A stretch of DNA of 64,000 nucleotides from CAMPKL01 sp963817465 (GCA_963817465.1 CAWFOP010000020.1:496001-560000), one strand, 5' to 3'. Shown: positions 52,838 to 61,428, counted from the stretch's first letter. Program-made: numbers and translations. Notes: generated by a model not told the origin, from the sequence alone.

Positions 52838-53571
52838 AGTACGGATTTCTCGACCGGCGCCCGGGCCCGGATTCCTTTATCCGGCGGCGCGATCCGCGGG
52901 CCAAGCTGGTGATGTTCTTCGGAGCGGCGTTGCTGGTCGCCTCCGAGCCTCCCGCTCAGATTCATCGTTTCGCGGCCTATGCGGCGCTGATCCTGCTGCT
53001 TGCGCTGGCAAGCCGGGCGCATGTCGGCTACCTGGCGGCTCGCCTGGCCGCCGCCGGGCCGTTCGTGGCGCTAGCCGCCTGTGTTCCGTTGCTGGCGGGT
53101 TGGGGCGGCGCCGCGGCGGACGCCCCCGCCGCCGGCCCCTGGGCGGCCTCGATCGCGCTGCGGGCCGCCGCCGCCGTAGCGCTGATCTCGGTGCTCACCG
53201 CGACGACGGAGTTCGCGCAGTTGGTCTGGGCCATGCGCAGATTGCGCTTCCCGCAGCCGCTGGGTCTGGTCACGGCGTTGGCCTATCGCTACTTGTTTCT
53301 GCTGTACGACGAATGGCGCCGATCCGGCCAAGCGCGCGCCTGCCGAGCGCCGGCCGGACTGCGGCTCAACCGCCGCCGCTTCTATTCCGAGCAAGTGGGA
53401 TTGGTGCTGATCCGGGCCTGGGAGCGCGCCGAGCGCGTGCAAGGCGCAATGGCGCTGCGGGGATTTTGCGGCGAGCTGCCGCTGCGGCGGACGCCGCGCG
53501 TCTCGGCCGCTGATTGGGCTTTCGTGAGCGTGGGAATCGCGGCGTTCCTGGCGGTTCGCGTCTGGCTCTGA
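52834..53571 (+). CDS. cbiQ: CbiQ-type transmembrane (T) component of a Co/Ni ECF transporter
   Basis: About 245 residues from GTG 52834, overlapping the previous stop (GTGA). MKYGFLDRRPGPDSFIRRRD and PRAKLVMFFGAALLVAS open the protein. Helices follow, and the ATPase-contacting coupling segments are seen in LAYRYLFLLYDEWRRSGQAR and in VGLVLIRAWERAERVQGAMA with LRGF (Ala-Arg-Gly type motifs). The expected partner ATPase CbiO/NikO does not follow; a structured repeat array starts 20 bases after the stop, then convergent genes. Confidence 0.9.
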   Translation: MKYGFLDRRPGPDSFIRRRDPRAKLVMFFGAALLVASEPPAQIHRFAAYAALILLLALASRAHVGYLAARLAAAGPFVALAACVPLLAGWGGAAADAPAAGPWAASIALRAAAAVALISVLTATTEFAQLVWAMRRLRFPQPLGLVTALAYRYLFLLYDEWRRSGQARACRAPAGLRLNRRRFYSEQVGLVLIRAWERAERVQGAMALRGFCGELPLRRTPRVSAADWAFVSVGIAAFLAVRVWL

Positions 53572-53591
53572 CGCCGCTTGGAAAACAGGAA

Positions 53592-53662
53592 CGAGGCCCT
53601 TCCGCGCGCCCGAATTCCGGAAGGACCCCGCTGCCGTTCGGCCGGATCTCGCCCGACCAAAC
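53592..53662 (+). repeat. array unit 1
   Basis: Hairpin A: CGAGG (53592-53596), mismatch, CCTTCCG (53598-53604), 13-base loop, CGGAAGG (53618-53624), mismatch, CCCCG (53626-53630). Hairpin B: arms 53636-53645 and 53652-53662, with eight pairs, two C-A mismatches and one bulged base. Confidence 0.75.
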
Positions 53663-53677
53663 CTTTATGTAGTGTCG

Positions 53678-53750
53678 AGCGAGGCCCCTTTCGCGCGCCC
53701 GAATCCGAAAGGAGCCTCGCTGACGATTGACCGGGATAACAGCCGGTCAA
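53678..53750 (+). repeat. array unit 2
   Basis: Hairpin A: AGCGAGGC (53678-53685), mismatch, CCTTTCG (53687-53693), loop 53694-53705, CGAAAGG (53706-53712), mismatch, GCCTCGCT (53714-53721): 15 pairs. Hairpin B is a perfect 8-base stem, TTGACCGG (53727-53734) with CCGGTCAA (53743-53750). Confidence 0.85.
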
Positions 53751-53770
53751 ACTCAAATTCGTTTTTCGAA

Positions 53771-53846
53771 CGGGACCTCTTCCGCGCGCCCGAATCCGGA
53801 AGAGGCCCCGCCGATTTTTGACCAGTCTCCGAAAAGACCGATCAAA
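53771..53846 (+). repeat. array unit 3
   Basis: Hairpin A: CGGG (53771-53774), mismatch, CCTCTTCCG (53776-53784), loop 53785-53796, CGGAAGAGG (53797-53805), mismatch, CCCG (53807-53810). Hairpin B: arms 53817-53828 and 53835-53846, ten of twelve positions paired. Confidence 0.85.
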
Positions 53847-53885
53847 CTTCGCCGATGACCCGCCGCTCTCTTGCCAAGAGCTTGA

Positions 53886-53955
53886 GCGGGACTCCTTCGC
53901 GCGCCCGAATCCGAAGGAGCCCCGCCGCCCTTTGACCGGACCGAAGTCCGATCAA
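53886..53955 (+). repeat. array unit 4
   Basis: Hairpin A: GCGGG (53886-53890), mismatch, CTCCTTCG (53892-53899), loop 53900-53911, CGAAGGAG (53912-53919), mismatch, CCCGC (53921-53925). Hairpin B: arms 53932-53940 and 53947-53955, eight of nine paired. A small extra hairpin (CTCTT, AAGAG at 53868-53880) lies between units 3 and 4. Confidence 0.85.
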
Positions 53956-53976
53956 GCTCGAAGGCGGCCGCGACAG

Positions 53977-54846
53977 CTAGTTGCTTCGCGCCATCTGCTG
54001 AAACTTCGGCTTCGCCAGGAAGCCCGCCACGCGATCCTTCTCGATCGTCGTGACCACAATCTCGTACGGCCGCTCGACGCCGGTCACATAGAAAGCGACC
54101 GGTTCGTTGAGCAGGCGATTCTTGTGCAGCGTCACCTCGTCGTCCGCGAGGATCTCGAGCGAATACCGGTTCTTGTTCACATCGGCGTCTCGCAGACGCA
54201 GATGGAACTCGCCCACACGCTGCCTCGTTTTCGATTTTTGGAGCTCGAACGGCACCAACTCGCGTTCGCCGTTGCGCCACAGACGCTCGATGGCGGAAGC
54301 GTTCTTGCCGACCACCCCCTCTATGTCGTTCACGCTGCGTTGGGTCGAAGTGAGCAAGTCCGCCGTGGTCGCTATGTCTTCGCGCGTCGCGGCCAAGCCG
54401 GATTCGAAGCCGGAAACCTTCGTGCTGACGTCATCGATGCCCTGACGGTTCGAGTCCGCGGCCGACCGCATCACCTTGAGCTCGCCGATGAACATGTCTT
54501 GCTGCTCGCGCTCCTTCTCAGCGACGGTCTTCGACAGACGATCCGCCTGCCGCGCCGCCTCGTTGCGCGCTCGCGTGTCGGTGTTGCGGGAGGTTTTCTC
54601 GAACTCCGCGCGCAACTCCTTCATATCTCTGTTGTACTGGCCTTCTCGTGCGGAAAGGTCGGCTTCCAGGCGCGACACCTGGGCTTCCAATCCCTGGCGT
54701 TGCTCGGCGGAAGTCTCTTCGACGCGCGAAACTCTCGACAGCAGCATCACGTTCAAAGCCACGAGGCCGACGCCGGCGACAACGCCCGCCAGCTTCCAGG
54801 CTTTGCCGCCCGGCCGCTGCTCGCTGTAGTTCGTGGTTTCCAACAT
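53977..54846 (-). CDS. membrane-anchored coiled-coil protein of unknown function
   Basis: A 289-residue protein. A membrane helix near residues 18-36 (LAGVVAGVGLVALNVMLLS) is followed by a long coiled coil to about 185 (QGLEAQVSRLEADLSAREGQ and further heptads, QADRLSKTVAEKEREQQDMF). The C-terminal 100 residues are a compact domain with VGEFHLRLRDADVNKNRYSL, ILADDEVTLHKNRLLNEPVA and YEIVVTTIEKDRVAGFLAKP. I have no name for this domain. It lies on the minus strand, convergent with cbiQ, and ends 22 bases from the hairpin array. Confidence 0.75.
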   Translation of the reverse strand: MLETTNYSEQRPGGKAWKLAGVVAGVGLVALNVMLLSRVSRVEETSAEQRQGLEAQVSRLEADLSAREGQYNRDMKELRAEFEKTSRNTDTRARNEAARQADRLSKTVAEKEREQQDMFIGELKVMRSAADSNRQGIDDVSTKVSGFESGLAATREDIATTADLLTSTQRSVNDIEGVVGKNASAIERLWRNGERELVPFELQKSKTRQRVGEFHLRLRDADVNKNRYSLEILADDEVTLHKNRLLNEPVAFYVTGVERPYEIVVTTIEKDRVAGFLAKPKFQQMARSN

Positions 54847-55030
54847 TTGAAGTCCTTCGTGAGGATTGCTGTCGCCGAACCATGAAGCAAAGCGGGGGCC
54901 AAACTCCCGCGAGCAACGGCAAAATCATGCAGGTCAGTCAGTTAGATCTCCCGACCCCGGTGTGAGGCCCCAAGCCGCACCACGCCGAACCGGGCAGGAT
55001 TTGCAAAAGCCTCGGTAAGAATTACCCGGG

Positions 55031-55036
55031 TATAAT
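55031..55036 (+). promoter_or_regulatory. consensus -10 box (TATAAT)
   Basis: TATAAT ends 8 bases before ATG 55044 and overlaps ATG 55035. Transcription would begin near 55043, so 55044 is the likelier start codon and the message probably leaderless. A TTGCAA lies 24 bases upstream of the box, too far for a standard -35. Confidence 0.5.
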
Positions 55037-55043
55037 GCGCGCC

Positions 55044-55922
55044 ATGTTTCGATTCGTTTGCACTATGGCGTTTCTACTCGGCGCCGTCGCTTCTGGCGCG
55101 GAACCGATTCGATTGATGGTGCGCGGAGATGACTTCGGCTACACGCACGCGTCGAATGAAGCGCTGCAGCAAGCGCTGCGGAAAGGCGTGATGACTTCGG
55201 CGAGCATTCTGACGCCCGCGCCTTGGTTCAACGAAACGGCCGCCATCCTGAGGGAGCATCCTGAGCTCAGCGCCGGCGTTCACCTCACCATCACGAGCGA
55301 ATGGAATCGCCTGCGCTGGCGGCCGCTCTCCGGCGCAGCCGCCGTTCCGTCGCTGGCTGCGCCGGACGGCGCATTCTGGGGATTCGGATACGGCGGGCCG
55401 AGACCGCAGGACTGGCCGGCCGACGGCGCGCCCTGGGCGACGCATGATCCGAATCCCTCGGAAGTCGAGCGCGAGTTCCGTGCGCAGATCGAACGCGCCA
55501 AGCGGGCCGGGCTGCGCATCGACTACATCGATTGCCACATGGGCATGGCCTGCCGCGAAGACTTGCTGCCGATCACCCGCAAGCTCGCCAAGGAATACTG
55601 TTTGGGAATCTCGGGCCAGTTCGGCGAGAAACGATTCGCCCCGGAATACGGCGACCGCAAGCCCGCGACGGTCAAGGCTGCGCTCCTCGCGGCCATCGAC
55701 AAGCTCGAGCCGGGGTTGTCGCTTTACGTGGGGCACCCGGCGGTCGATTCGCCGGAGTTGCGGGCGGTCGATACGAACAGCGGCGAGAGCTGGGCGCTGC
55801 AGCGCAGCAGCGTGCTCGCCGCCTGGACCGATCCCGACGTCAAGCGGGCGATCGAGCGGCGCGGGATCGAGCTGGTTTCGATCCGAGACCTGTTCGATCA
55901 CCAAGCTTGCCGGCCCCGTTAG
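55044..55922 (+). CDS. secreted ChbG/YdjC-type carbohydrate deacetylase
   Basis: About 292 residues with a signal peptide, MFRFVCTMAFLLGAVASG. The ChbG/YdjC fold has LMVRGDDFGYTHASNEA, with the metal-binding and catalytic aspartates, VMTSASILTPAPWFNE, AGVHLTITSEW and IDYIDCHMGMAC with another metal histidine. E. coli ChbG deacetylates chitooligosaccharides. Export is notable because ChbG is cytoplasmic. The start at 55044 is preferred to 55035 because of the adjoining TATAAT. uppS follows after about 137 bases. Confidence 0.87.
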   Translation: MFRFVCTMAFLLGAVASGAEPIRLMVRGDDFGYTHASNEALQQALRKGVMTSASILTPAPWFNETAAILREHPELSAGVHLTITSEWNRLRWRPLSGAAAVPSLAAPDGAFWGFGYGGPRPQDWPADGAPWATHDPNPSEVEREFRAQIERAKRAGLRIDYIDCHMGMACREDLLPITRKLAKEYCLGISGQFGEKRFAPEYGDRKPATVKAALLAAIDKLEPGLSLYVGHPAVDSPELRAVDTNSGESWALQRSSVLAAWTDPDVKRAIERRGIELVSIRDLFDHQACRPR

Positions 55923-56059
55923 CATCCGCGCGAAACGCCAAGCGGACAACCGCGAAGGTCGAGGCCCGGCCGCAAGGAACGAGGTCCCGTTCTCGGAGCC
56001 TCTCTCGCCCTCACCCGTGTCGCCCAATCTATAGCCGAGACCCGCGAAGCCGTAGTAAC

Positions 56060-56916
<857 letters not shown>

Positions 56917-56920
<4 letters not shown>

Positions 56921-57703
56921 CCCGGGTCCTGACGGCCCTGCTGCTCGTCCCCGTCGCAGTCGGCCTCATTTTCTATGGTCCGATTCCGCTGGTTCGCGCG
57001 GCACTCGCCGCGGTGGCGTTGCTGTGCCTCCATGAGGCGCTCAACATCGCCCGCGCCACGCGATGTGCGGCCTTACGCCGTCGTCGCCTTCGCCGCGGGC
57101 GCGGTTCTCGTGCTGGCGCCGGCGCTGCCGCACCTGGCGTTTTTCGTCGCGTTGACCATGCTGCTTCTGGTCTTGCCGCTGGGCGACAAGCTGCCGCTCG
57201 ATCGCGCGCTGGCTTCGGTGGCGGCAACACTGTTCGCGGTTCTCTACACTTGCGGTCCGTTCGCGATCGCTGCGTTACTCCACGCGCTGAGCCCGCATTG
57301 GATCTTCTTGGTCCTGCTGGTGAGCTGGGTCGGCGACAGCGCGGCGTTCTTCGTCGGCAAGGCTGTGGGCAAACACAAGCTCGCGCCGCGTCTGAGTCCG
57401 GGCAAGACTTGGGAGGGTGCCATCGGGTCGGCGGTTCTTGGAACGGTCGCCGGCTTCGCCTATCTCCAGTTCGCTTTGCCGGACGTGCTGGCCGCCTGGG
57501 TGATGATCGCCTTACCCTTGGTCATCAACGTGGCGGGACAGTTCGGCGACCTAGCCGAGTCGGCCTTGAAGCGCGGGGCCGGCGTCAAAGACAGCGGGAC
57601 CCTGTTGCCCGGCCACGGCGGCATGCTCGACCGCATGGACGGCACGCTGTTCGCCTTCCCGGCCGCATACGTTTTTTTGCTGTTGCTGCGCGACGCCGTC
57701 TGA
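56917..57703 (+). CDS. cdsA: phosphatidate cytidylyltransferase, frameshifted near 57060
   Basis: CdsA makes CDP-diacylglycerol for phospholipid synthesis in the membrane. The first frame, from ATG 56917, gives MTRVLTALLLVPVAVGLIFY and LCLHEALNIARAT. A second frame begins DVRPYAVVAFAAGAVLVLAP and runs on through LVSWVGDSAAFFVGKAVGKH, LAPRLSPGKTWEGAIGSAVL and RGAGVKDSGTLLPGHGGMLD with DRMDG, the family signature. An extra base near 57055-57066 explains the break. Corrected length is about 261 residues. It is coupled to uppS, as is common in bacteria. Confidence 0.93.
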
Positions 57704-57836
57704 GCTGTTCACAAATTCTCGAGCCGTGAGCGCGAAGGGAGTGGCGGAGAGCTCACTTTCTCTCGCGGCGTTTCGCGCGTCTTTCCATCGCCACTGCTGT
57801 TCAAGCCAGCAAGACGCCGCCGGCTAGATTGAGAGC

Positions 57837-58283
57837 GTGCCGACCTTCGCAATGAGCGTCGAGATCGACGCGCCGGTCGAGGATGTCTTCGCGTTCCATG
57901 AGCGAGACGACGCTTTGGAGCTGTTGACTCCGCCGTTTCCGCCGGTGCGCGTCGTCCGCAAGACCGGCGGCATTCAGGTCGGCGCGGAGGTTGAGCTGCG
58001 TGTCGTTGGGCTGCATTGGCTGGCGCGGCACACGGCTTACGAGCGGAATCGCTTGTTCGTTGACGAGCAGGTCCAGGGCCCGTTCGCGAAATGGGTGCAT
58101 CGCCATGAGTTCGCAGACCTGGGCGGACGAACGCGCCTCAGCGACCGCGTAGAGTATCGCCTACCCGGCGGAACGCTGGTCAATGCGCTGCTGGGCTGGA
58201 GCGTGAAGCCGGGGCTGAAGCGGATGTTTCAGCACCGTCATCGCGTCACCAAGAGCCTTTGCGAATCAAACCCGTCCGGCTAA
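57837..58283 (+). CDS. SRPBCC-fold protein (START-like ligand-binding)
   Basis: A 148-residue protein from GTG 57837. The pattern MSVEIDAPVEDVFAFHERDD, LLTPPFPPVRVVRKTGGIQV, HTAYERNRLFVDEQVQGPFA and KWVHRHEFADLGGRTRLSDR with VEYRLPGG is that of the SRPBCC/cell-division-inhibitor-like SulA-position proteins in many bacteria. These bind small hydrophobic ligands; no enzymatic activity can be assigned. The 133 bases between cdsA and this gene hold nothing I can identify. Confidence 0.85.
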   Translation: MPTFAMSVEIDAPVEDVFAFHERDDALELLTPPFPPVRVVRKTGGIQVGAEVELRVVGLHWLARHTAYERNRLFVDEQVQGPFAKWVHRHEFADLGGRTRLSDRVEYRLPGGTLVNALLGWSVKPGLKRMFQHRHRVTKSLCESNPSG

Positions 58284-58285
58284 GG

Positions 58286-58315
58286 TTGCGCAGGGCCGGG
58301 GCGATCGTCTACATT
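58286..58315 (+). promoter_or_regulatory. candidate promoter for the GntP permease
   Basis: TTGCGC at 58286-58291 and TACATT at 58310-58315 are separated by 18 bases, with the GTG start at 58326. Predicted leader is about 4 bases. Confidence 0.4.
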
Positions 58316-58325
58316 TGGCTGCCAC

Positions 58326-59675
58326 GTGCCGCCGCTAGCCATACTCGTCATCTCCGTCGCAGTCGTTCTCTTCCTCATCATCAAGCTGCGCATCAACGCC
58401 TTCGGAGCGTTGATCATCGCGGCTACGACCGTGGGCGTGCTCTCCCCCAAGATCGAGTTGGGAGAAGTGATGAACGAAGTCGCCGCTTCGTTCGGACGCG
58501 TGTGCGGCGGCATCGGCATCGTTATCGCGCTGGCCGCCGTCGTCGGCCAATGCCTGATGGAAAGCGGCTCCGCGGACAAGATCGTCCGCTCGATGCGCCG
58601 TGCGATGGGCGAGGCCAATCCGGCCTATTCGATCGTCGCAAGCGGCTACATTCTGTCGATCCCGGTCTTCTTCGACACAGTGTTCTACTTGCTGGCGCCG
58701 CTGGCGCGGGCCACCCGCGTGCGCACCGGCAAGAACTATGTCCTCTACCTGATGGCCATCGCGGCGGGTGCAACCTCGACCCACGCGCTGGTGCCGCCTA
58801 CGCCGGGGCCGCTCGCGATGGCCGAGTACCTGCACGTCGACTTAGGCGTGATGATCCTGATGGGCATGGCCGTGAGCTTCCCGATGGCGCTGGTCGGGCT
58901 GGCGTTCTCGTTCTGGCGCGATCGCCATCTAGAGATTCCCCTGCGCGACGCGCCGGGCGTCACGGTGGAGCAACTCGAAGCCATGGCGCGGCAGGACGAG
59001 TCGGAGCTTCCCGGCTTGATCGAGTCGGTGATGCCCGTGTTTCTGCCGGTCGTGCTGATCACGTCCAACACCTTGGTTGCGGCGGCGGGCATCGAGGGCG
59101 TGTGGCGCCAGCTTGCGAGCTTCTTCGGGAACCCGAACTTCGCGCTGTTGGCCGCGATGATCGTCGCGGTGCGGACGCTCGTGAAGCAAAAGGGATCCCT
59201 CGCCGAAGTCGGTCCATCCATCGAGCGAGCGTTGGCGTCGGGCGGCTTGATCATCTTGATCACGGCCGGCGGCGGAGCGTTCGGCGGGATGCTGGTCAAG
59301 TCGGGCATCGGCGACGAGATGGCCCGCGCCTCGCAGTCGATGGGCTTGCCGACGCTGGCGCTCGCCTTTGTGCTGCCCGGGTTGCTGAAGCTGGCGCAGG
59401 GCTCGGGCACGGTTTCGATGATCACGGCCAGCTCGATCCTGGCGCCGCTGGCGGCGCAGGGGCTGCCGTTTCATCCTGTCTACTTGGCCTGCATGATCGG
59501 CTCGGGCTCGAAGCTCGGCTCGTGGATGAACGACTCGGGATTTTGGGTCTACGCCAAGATGTCGGGCCTGACCGAGACCGAGACCCTGCAAACCTGGTCG
59601 GTGCTGCTGGCGGTATTGGCGTTCGCCGGCGCGGCCGTCACGGTGATCCTGGCGACGCTGTTTCCGATGGTCTAA
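58326..59675 (+). CDS. GntP family gluconate/organic acid permease
   Basis: A 449-residue, 12-13 helix permease of the Gnt family, taking up gluconate or related sugar acids with protons. It starts at GTG 58326. Seen: LRINAFGALIIAATTVGVLS, GIGIVIALAAVVGQCLMESG with GSADKIVRSMRRAMGE, SIPVFFDTVFYLLAPLARA, ATSTHALVPPTPGPLAMAEY, LLKLAQGSGTVSMITASSIL and MIGSGSKLGSWMNDSGFWVY, all family hallmarks. No gluconate kinase or dehydrogenase is adjacent. Confidence 0.93.
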   Translation: MPPLAILVISVAVVLFLIIKLRINAFGALIIAATTVGVLSPKIELGEVMNEVAASFGRVCGGIGIVIALAAVVGQCLMESGSADKIVRSMRRAMGEANPAYSIVASGYILSIPVFFDTVFYLLAPLARATRVRTGKNYVLYLMAIAAGATSTHALVPPTPGPLAMAEYLHVDLGVMILMGMAVSFPMALVGLAFSFWRDRHLEIPLRDAPGVTVEQLEAMARQDESELPGLIESVMPVFLPVVLITSNTLVAAAGIEGVWRQLASFFGNPNFALLAAMIVAVRTLVKQKGSLAEVGPSIERALASGGLIILITAGGGAFGGMLVKSGIGDEMARASQSMGLPTLALAFVLPGLLKLAQGSGTVSMITASSILAPLAAQGLPFHPVYLACMIGSGSKLGSWMNDSGFWVYAKMSGLTETETLQTWSVLLAVLAFAGAAVTVILATLFPMV

Positions 59676-59834
59676 TCAGGCGGGGAAGGCGAGCTTCTTC
59701 TCGGCGATGTCGGCGTCCAAGGTGTCGGCGCAATGGTCGCACACGAAGACGCCGCAGCTTGTCTCGCGGTCCCCTTCGAGGCTGATGCGGGCGCCGCAAC
59801 CGCTGCAGGTCGCCCCATCGCGACTCCGATTCAT
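59676..59834 (-). CDS. small zinc-ribbon-like protein (52 residues)
   Basis: A short frame from ATG 59832-59834 to TGA 59676-59678. It reads MNRSRDGATCSGCGARISLE, GDRETSCGVFVCDHCADTLD, ADIAEKKLAFPA. Cysteine pairs CSGC and CDHC fit a zinc ribbon. It directly abuts the permease stop on the opposite strand and lies about 100 bases after a second small minus-strand gene. Coding is inferred from the clean cysteine spacing and the amphipathic end; no family is recognised. Confidence 0.55.
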   Translation of the reverse strand: MNRSRDGATCSGCGARISLEGDRETSCGVFVCDHCADTLDADIAEKKLAFPA

Positions 59835-59932
59835 CGGCCGTCTCAAAAGCGGATCGGCTCTTCAGGGCCGGCTGGGTACGAACGGCGGACACGGAACCGG
59901 CATTGGAGGGCCTATCGGGGCTTGGTCGGGCG

Positions 59933-60223
59933 TCACGCGGATTTAGCCAATCGCTCGGGCGCCGGGCTGCGCCGGCAGCGCGGACCGCACTCGTGTTCGG
60001 GAAAGACCTTCGCCAGCAATTGTCGAGCCTGCCGGCGAGCCTCCGCCAGTCGCTCGCCGGAGACCGCATCGACGATGAAATCGCCGACAATGCGGATTTC
60101 CCAGCAAGGAAGCTGTGTGTGGTGACTGATCGATAACTGCACCGGCCGGCCGTCGACATGGTGGATTTCGACGTGACGAGTCCGTTGTGCGCCGTTGAGG
60201 GGGACGGATCTGGGCGAGTGCAT
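59933..60223 (-). CDS. small hypothetical protein
   Basis: About 96 residues from ATG 60221-60223 (ATG 60253 adds ten). The sequence has a beta-rich start (RTRHVEIHHVDGRPVQLSIS, then LPCWEIRIVGDFIVDAVSGE) and a helical, basic end (RLAEARRQARQLLAKVFPEH) with CGPRCRR. It looks more natural than the overlapping plus-strand frames, which are arginine/serine-rich. No family is recognised. It may be co-transcribed with the small zinc-ribbon gene. Confidence 0.5.
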   Translation of the reverse strand: MHSPRSVPLNGAQRTRHVEIHHVDGRPVQLSISHHTQLPCWEIRIVGDFIVDAVSGERLAEARRQARQLLAKVFPEHECGPRCRRSPAPERLAKSA

Positions 60224-60420
60224 CAAACCTACGACCCAGCATGGACCGCGCATGTTTCAGAGGGATTTCAAGACGGTGATTTCTCGGTCAAGAAACATAC
60301 CGAGGGCCGGCTGTACGCCCCCTCCGCGGCATTGACCCAGCCCGTCCGCTGAGCTACTATCAGAGGGTTAGCGTTCAAACGCCCTTGGTGCGTCCACAGG
60401 GCCTGGAGCGTTCTTCCGAC

Positions 60421-60864
60421 ATGTCGACTTATATTCCGCGCGCCACCGAGGTGCGCAATGATTGGTTTGTGCTCGACGCCGAGGATCAGATCCTCGGCCG
60501 CGTGGCGACTCGCGCCGCCATGGTGCTGATGGGCAAGCACAAGCCGGACTACACGCCTTTCCTCAAGACCGGCGACCATGTGATCGTCGTCAACGCCGAC
60601 AAGATCAAGGTCACCGGCGCCAAAGAGGACGCAAAGATGTACCGGCGCCACTCGGGTTACCCGGGCGGTCTGCACGAGTCCACTCTACGCAAGCTTCGCC
60701 AGGAGCATCCCGAGCGGGTGCTCCAATTCGCGATTCAGCGTATGCTGCCCAAGAACAAGATCGGCCGTCAGCTCGCCACGCGCCTGAAGGTGTACACCGG
60801 CGCCGAGCACCCGCATGAAGCGCAGACGCCGAAGAAGCTCGAGTTGTCGAGCATCCAGAGATAG
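60421..60864 (+). CDS. rplM: 50S ribosomal protein L13
   Basis: A 147-residue L13 from ATG 60421 (MSTYIPRATEVRNDWFVLDA). Family features: ILGRVATRAAMVLMGKHKPD, TPFLKTGDHVIVVNADKIKV, YRRHSGYPGGLHESTLRKLR, AIQRMLPKNKIGRQLATRLK and the C-terminal VYTGAEHPHEAQTPKKLEL. It heads the rplM-rpsI pair, as in most bacteria. The 5' region (60254-60420) may contain a leader; TACTAT at about 60355 is a possible -10 box. I see no recognised L13 leader motif. Confidence 0.97.
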   Translation: MSTYIPRATEVRNDWFVLDAEDQILGRVATRAAMVLMGKHKPDYTPFLKTGDHVIVVNADKIKVTGAKEDAKMYRRHSGYPGGLHESTLRKLRQEHPERVLQFAIQRMLPKNKIGRQLATRLKVYTGAEHPHEAQTPKKLELSSIQR

Positions 60865-60881
60865 CGAGCATCCAGAGATAG
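60848..60881 (+). repeat. 17-base tandem duplication at the rplM stop
   Basis: CGAGCATCCAGAGATAG occurs twice back to back (60848-60864 and 60865-60881), the first copy encoding the last residues and stop of L13. The second lies in the gap before rpsI and includes no needed function that I can see. Confidence 0.9.
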
Positions 60882-60890
60882 ACAGAGCCG

Positions 60891-61289
60891 ATGCAAACGA
60901 CACAAACGCAATATCTAGGGACCGGACGCCGCAAGTCGGCCGTCGCGCGCATATGGTTGCGCCCCGGGTCCGGCAAGGTCGAGATCAACAAGCGCACGAT
61001 CGACGAGTACTTCCAGACCGAAGAGCAGCGCCACGCCGTGAATCAGCCTTTGCTGGCGACCGAAACCGTCGGCAAGTTCGACGCCTACATCCTGGCGCAC
61101 GGCGGCGGCAAGGCCGGCCAGTCCGAGGCGGTGCGCCTGGGCATCGCCCGCGCGCTGCAAGAGTTCAACGCCGAGTTGCGCCCGATCCTCAAGAAAGAGG
61201 GTTACTTGTCGCGCGACCCGCGCAAGCACGAGCGGAAAAAGTACGGACGCCCGGGCGCGCGCAAACGCTTCCAGTTCTCGAAGCGCTAG
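60891..61289 (+). CDS. rpsI: 30S ribosomal protein S9
   Basis: A 132-residue S9. Seen: YLGTGRRKSAVARIWLRPGS, INKRTIDEYFQ, ETVGKFDAYILAHGGGKAGQ, SEAVRLGIARALQEFNAELR and the basic RKKYGRPGARKRFQFSKR end, whose final Lys-Arg contacts tRNA in the P site. It starts 26 bases after the L13 stop and ends ahead of a strong terminator. Confidence 0.97.
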   Translation: MQTTQTQYLGTGRRKSAVARIWLRPGSGKVEINKRTIDEYFQTEEQRHAVNQPLLATETVGKFDAYILAHGGGKAGQSEAVRLGIARALQEFNAELRPILKKEGYLSRDPRKHERKKYGRPGARKRFQFSKR

Positions 61290-61310
61290 AGCGGAGAGGT
61301 TTTTTCGAGG

Positions 61311-61345
61311 AAGCCGCCGCTTGTTTCGGCGGCTTTCGTTTGTTC
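61311..61345 (+). terminator. rho-independent terminator after rpsI
   Basis: AAGCCGCCG (61311-61319) pairs with CGGCGGCTT (61327-61335) over a 7-base loop and is followed by TCGTTTGTTC. It ends the rplM-rpsI unit. Confidence 0.85.
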
Positions 61346-61428
61346 ATGGCTGTCGCTAAATCCCGCTTGGACCTGCGATGCGCCTTTGGGCCGACACGTT
61401 CGGCCGCTTGCAACCCATAGGAGGGCCT

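Larger units (their letters stand above)
53592..53955 (+). repeat. tandem array of four double-hairpin units with compensating stems and an invariant loop
   Basis: Four units begin at 53592, 53678, 53771 and 53886. Each has hairpin A: a lower stem, one A/C mismatch, an upper stem and the loop CGCGCCCGAATC (13 bases, with one extra T, in unit 1; 12 in the others). Then hairpin B: arms of TTGACC and GATCAA type. Upper stems differ between units (CCTTCCG, CCTTTCG, CCTCTTCCG, CTCCTTCG), yet each still pairs fully with its own 3' arm. Such compensation argues for a selected structure. The array lies between convergent genes. I know no named family that fits. Confidence 0.85.

Noticed and set aside
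53382..54280. Minus-strand open frames running across the hairpin array (124 and 175 residues)
   Set aside because: They overlap cbiQ or the coiled-coil gene, are arginine/serine/glycine-rich, have no recognisable motif and cross the palindromes, so they are chance frames in GC-rich DNA.
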